6,453 nucleotides of DNA, taken from NCBI GenBank assembly GCA_002339345.1, contig DDKM01000063.1, forward strand, positions 1,823-8,275, read 5' to 3'. This DNA is from Firmicutes bacterium UBA2598 (lineage in GTDB: Bacteria; Bacillota; PH28-bin88). The translations under genes and the position numbers were made by a program. Each line of letters begins with the position of its first letter. Position 1 is the first letter of the stretch. A model generated the notes under the pieces. That model ran no database searches, had not been told where the DNA came from, and saw only the letters and a program-made list of their open reading frames with translations. Shown in pieces: positions 5,903-6,453 of the stretch.

Positions 5903-6453
5903 ATGCACCGGATCGGTGTTTTAACCAGCGGGGGTGACGCCCCGGGTATGAATGCTGCTATCCGCGCCGTGGTACGGATGGCGGTATTTCACGGGCTGGA
6001 AGTAATCGGAGTTTCCAGGGGGTATGCTGGCCTGATACAGGGGGATTTCCGACCCTTACCGGTCAATGCCGTTGGGGATATCATCCACCGGGGAGGAACA
6101 ATTTTACGGACTGCCCGGTGTGAGGAATTCCTGCACCCCGAAGGACGGGCCAAGGCCATGGCAGAAATGCGCAGGGCTGGAATTGAGGGCCTGGTGGTCA
6201 TCGGTGGTGACGGTTCCTTCAGGGGGGGAAGCCACCTGGCTGCTCTGGGTATGCCTACAATTGGCGTACCTGGTACTATTGATAATGACATCCCTTGTAC
6301 AGATTTTACCATTGGATTTGACACTGCCGTGAACACGGTGGTGGATGCTATCAACAAGATCCGGGACACCGCCACTTCCCACGAGCGGGTTTTTCTAATT
6401 GAAGTGATGGGCCGCCGGTCTGGTGACATTGCGCTAATGGCGGGAATTGCCGG
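5903..6453 (+). CDS. pfkA: 6-phosphofructokinase, ATP-dependent (3'-truncated)
   Basis: PfkA phosphorylates fructose 6-phosphate to fructose 1,6-bisphosphate, the committed step of glycolysis, as a cytoplasmic tetramer regulated allosterically. The 183 full codons present match the bacterial enzyme closely: GVLTSGGDAPGMNAAIRAVV (residues 5-24) holds the ATP-binding glycine loop, IIHRGGTILRTARC follows, and VVIGGDGS puts Gly at position 104. PGTIDND has G124 and the catalytic D127 and D129, IGFDTA and the EVMGRRSGDIA segment that binds sugar phosphate come next. Gly at 104 and 124 is the pattern of ATP-using enzymes; pyrophosphate-using relatives have Asp and Lys there. ATG 5903 is set by the AGGAGGGA site. 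The gene runs off the 3' edge, so about 135-140 residues are missing compared with the usual 320. Pyruvate kinase often follows in related genomes, but this cannot be seen. Confidence 0.97.
   Translation, partial: MHRIGVLTSGGDAPGMNAAIRAVVRMAVFHGLEVIGVSRGYAGLIQGDFRPLPVNAVGDIIHRGGTILRTARCEEFLHPEGRAKAMAEMRRAGIEGLVVIGGDGSFRGGSHLAALGMPTIGVPGTIDNDIPCTDFTIGFDTAVNTVVDAINKIRDTATSHERVFLIEVMGRRSGDIALMAGIA

Noticed and set aside
5903..6453. Pyrophosphate-dependent phosphofructokinase
   Set aside because: Positions 104 and 124 are both Gly, the ATP-dependent pattern.

Overview
This window looks like a chromosomal housekeeping segment from a spore-forming Firmicute of the Clostridia class, most like the Desulfotomaculum/Pelotomaculum group (Peptococcaceae). 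That placement is an inference. It rests on a gene for an alpha/beta-type small acid-soluble spore protein, a TRAP-type trp RNA-binding protein, strong purine-rich Shine-Dalgarno sites, frequent GTG and TTG starts, and the order dnaE - coaD - mtrB - small DUF2007-like gene - pfkA. All supported genes lie on the + strand.

Layout. Positions 1-654 hold the 3' part of an NAD(P)-binding oxidoreductase of the F420-oxidoreductase/P5C-reductase-like fold; its Rossmann glycine motif begins just outside the window. A terminator-like hairpin (684-727) follows, and its 3' arm is also the Shine-Dalgarno site of the next gene, a 66-residue spore protein (726-926). An 82-codon hydrophilic open frame of unknown function (969-1217) comes next and is closed by a clear intrinsic terminator (1231-1260). 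After a 138-nt gap comes dnaE (1356-4775), a complete DNA polymerase III alpha subunit with an apparently intact PHP metal site. After 94 nt comes a compact run: coaD (coenzyme A biosynthesis), mtrB/TRAP (tryptophan-sensing RNA-binding protein), a 66-residue DUF2007-like protein, and the first 183 codons of pfkA (6-phosphofructokinase), which leaves the window at the 3' end.

How the genes work together. Replication (dnaE), coenzyme A synthesis (coaD), tryptophan-dependent RNA regulation (mtrB) and glycolysis (pfkA) are not one pathway; the cluster reads as a co-transcribed housekeeping block. The coaD-mtrB gap is 10 nt, and the pfkA Shine-Dalgarno overlaps the preceding stop codon. No terminator is visible between dnaE and pfkA. 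I see no mobile element, CRISPR array, rRNA or tRNA. I found no obviously new multi-gene system; the best leads are the spore-gene hairpin with its buried ribosome-binding site, the location of the TRAP gene, and the unrecognised 82-codon frame.
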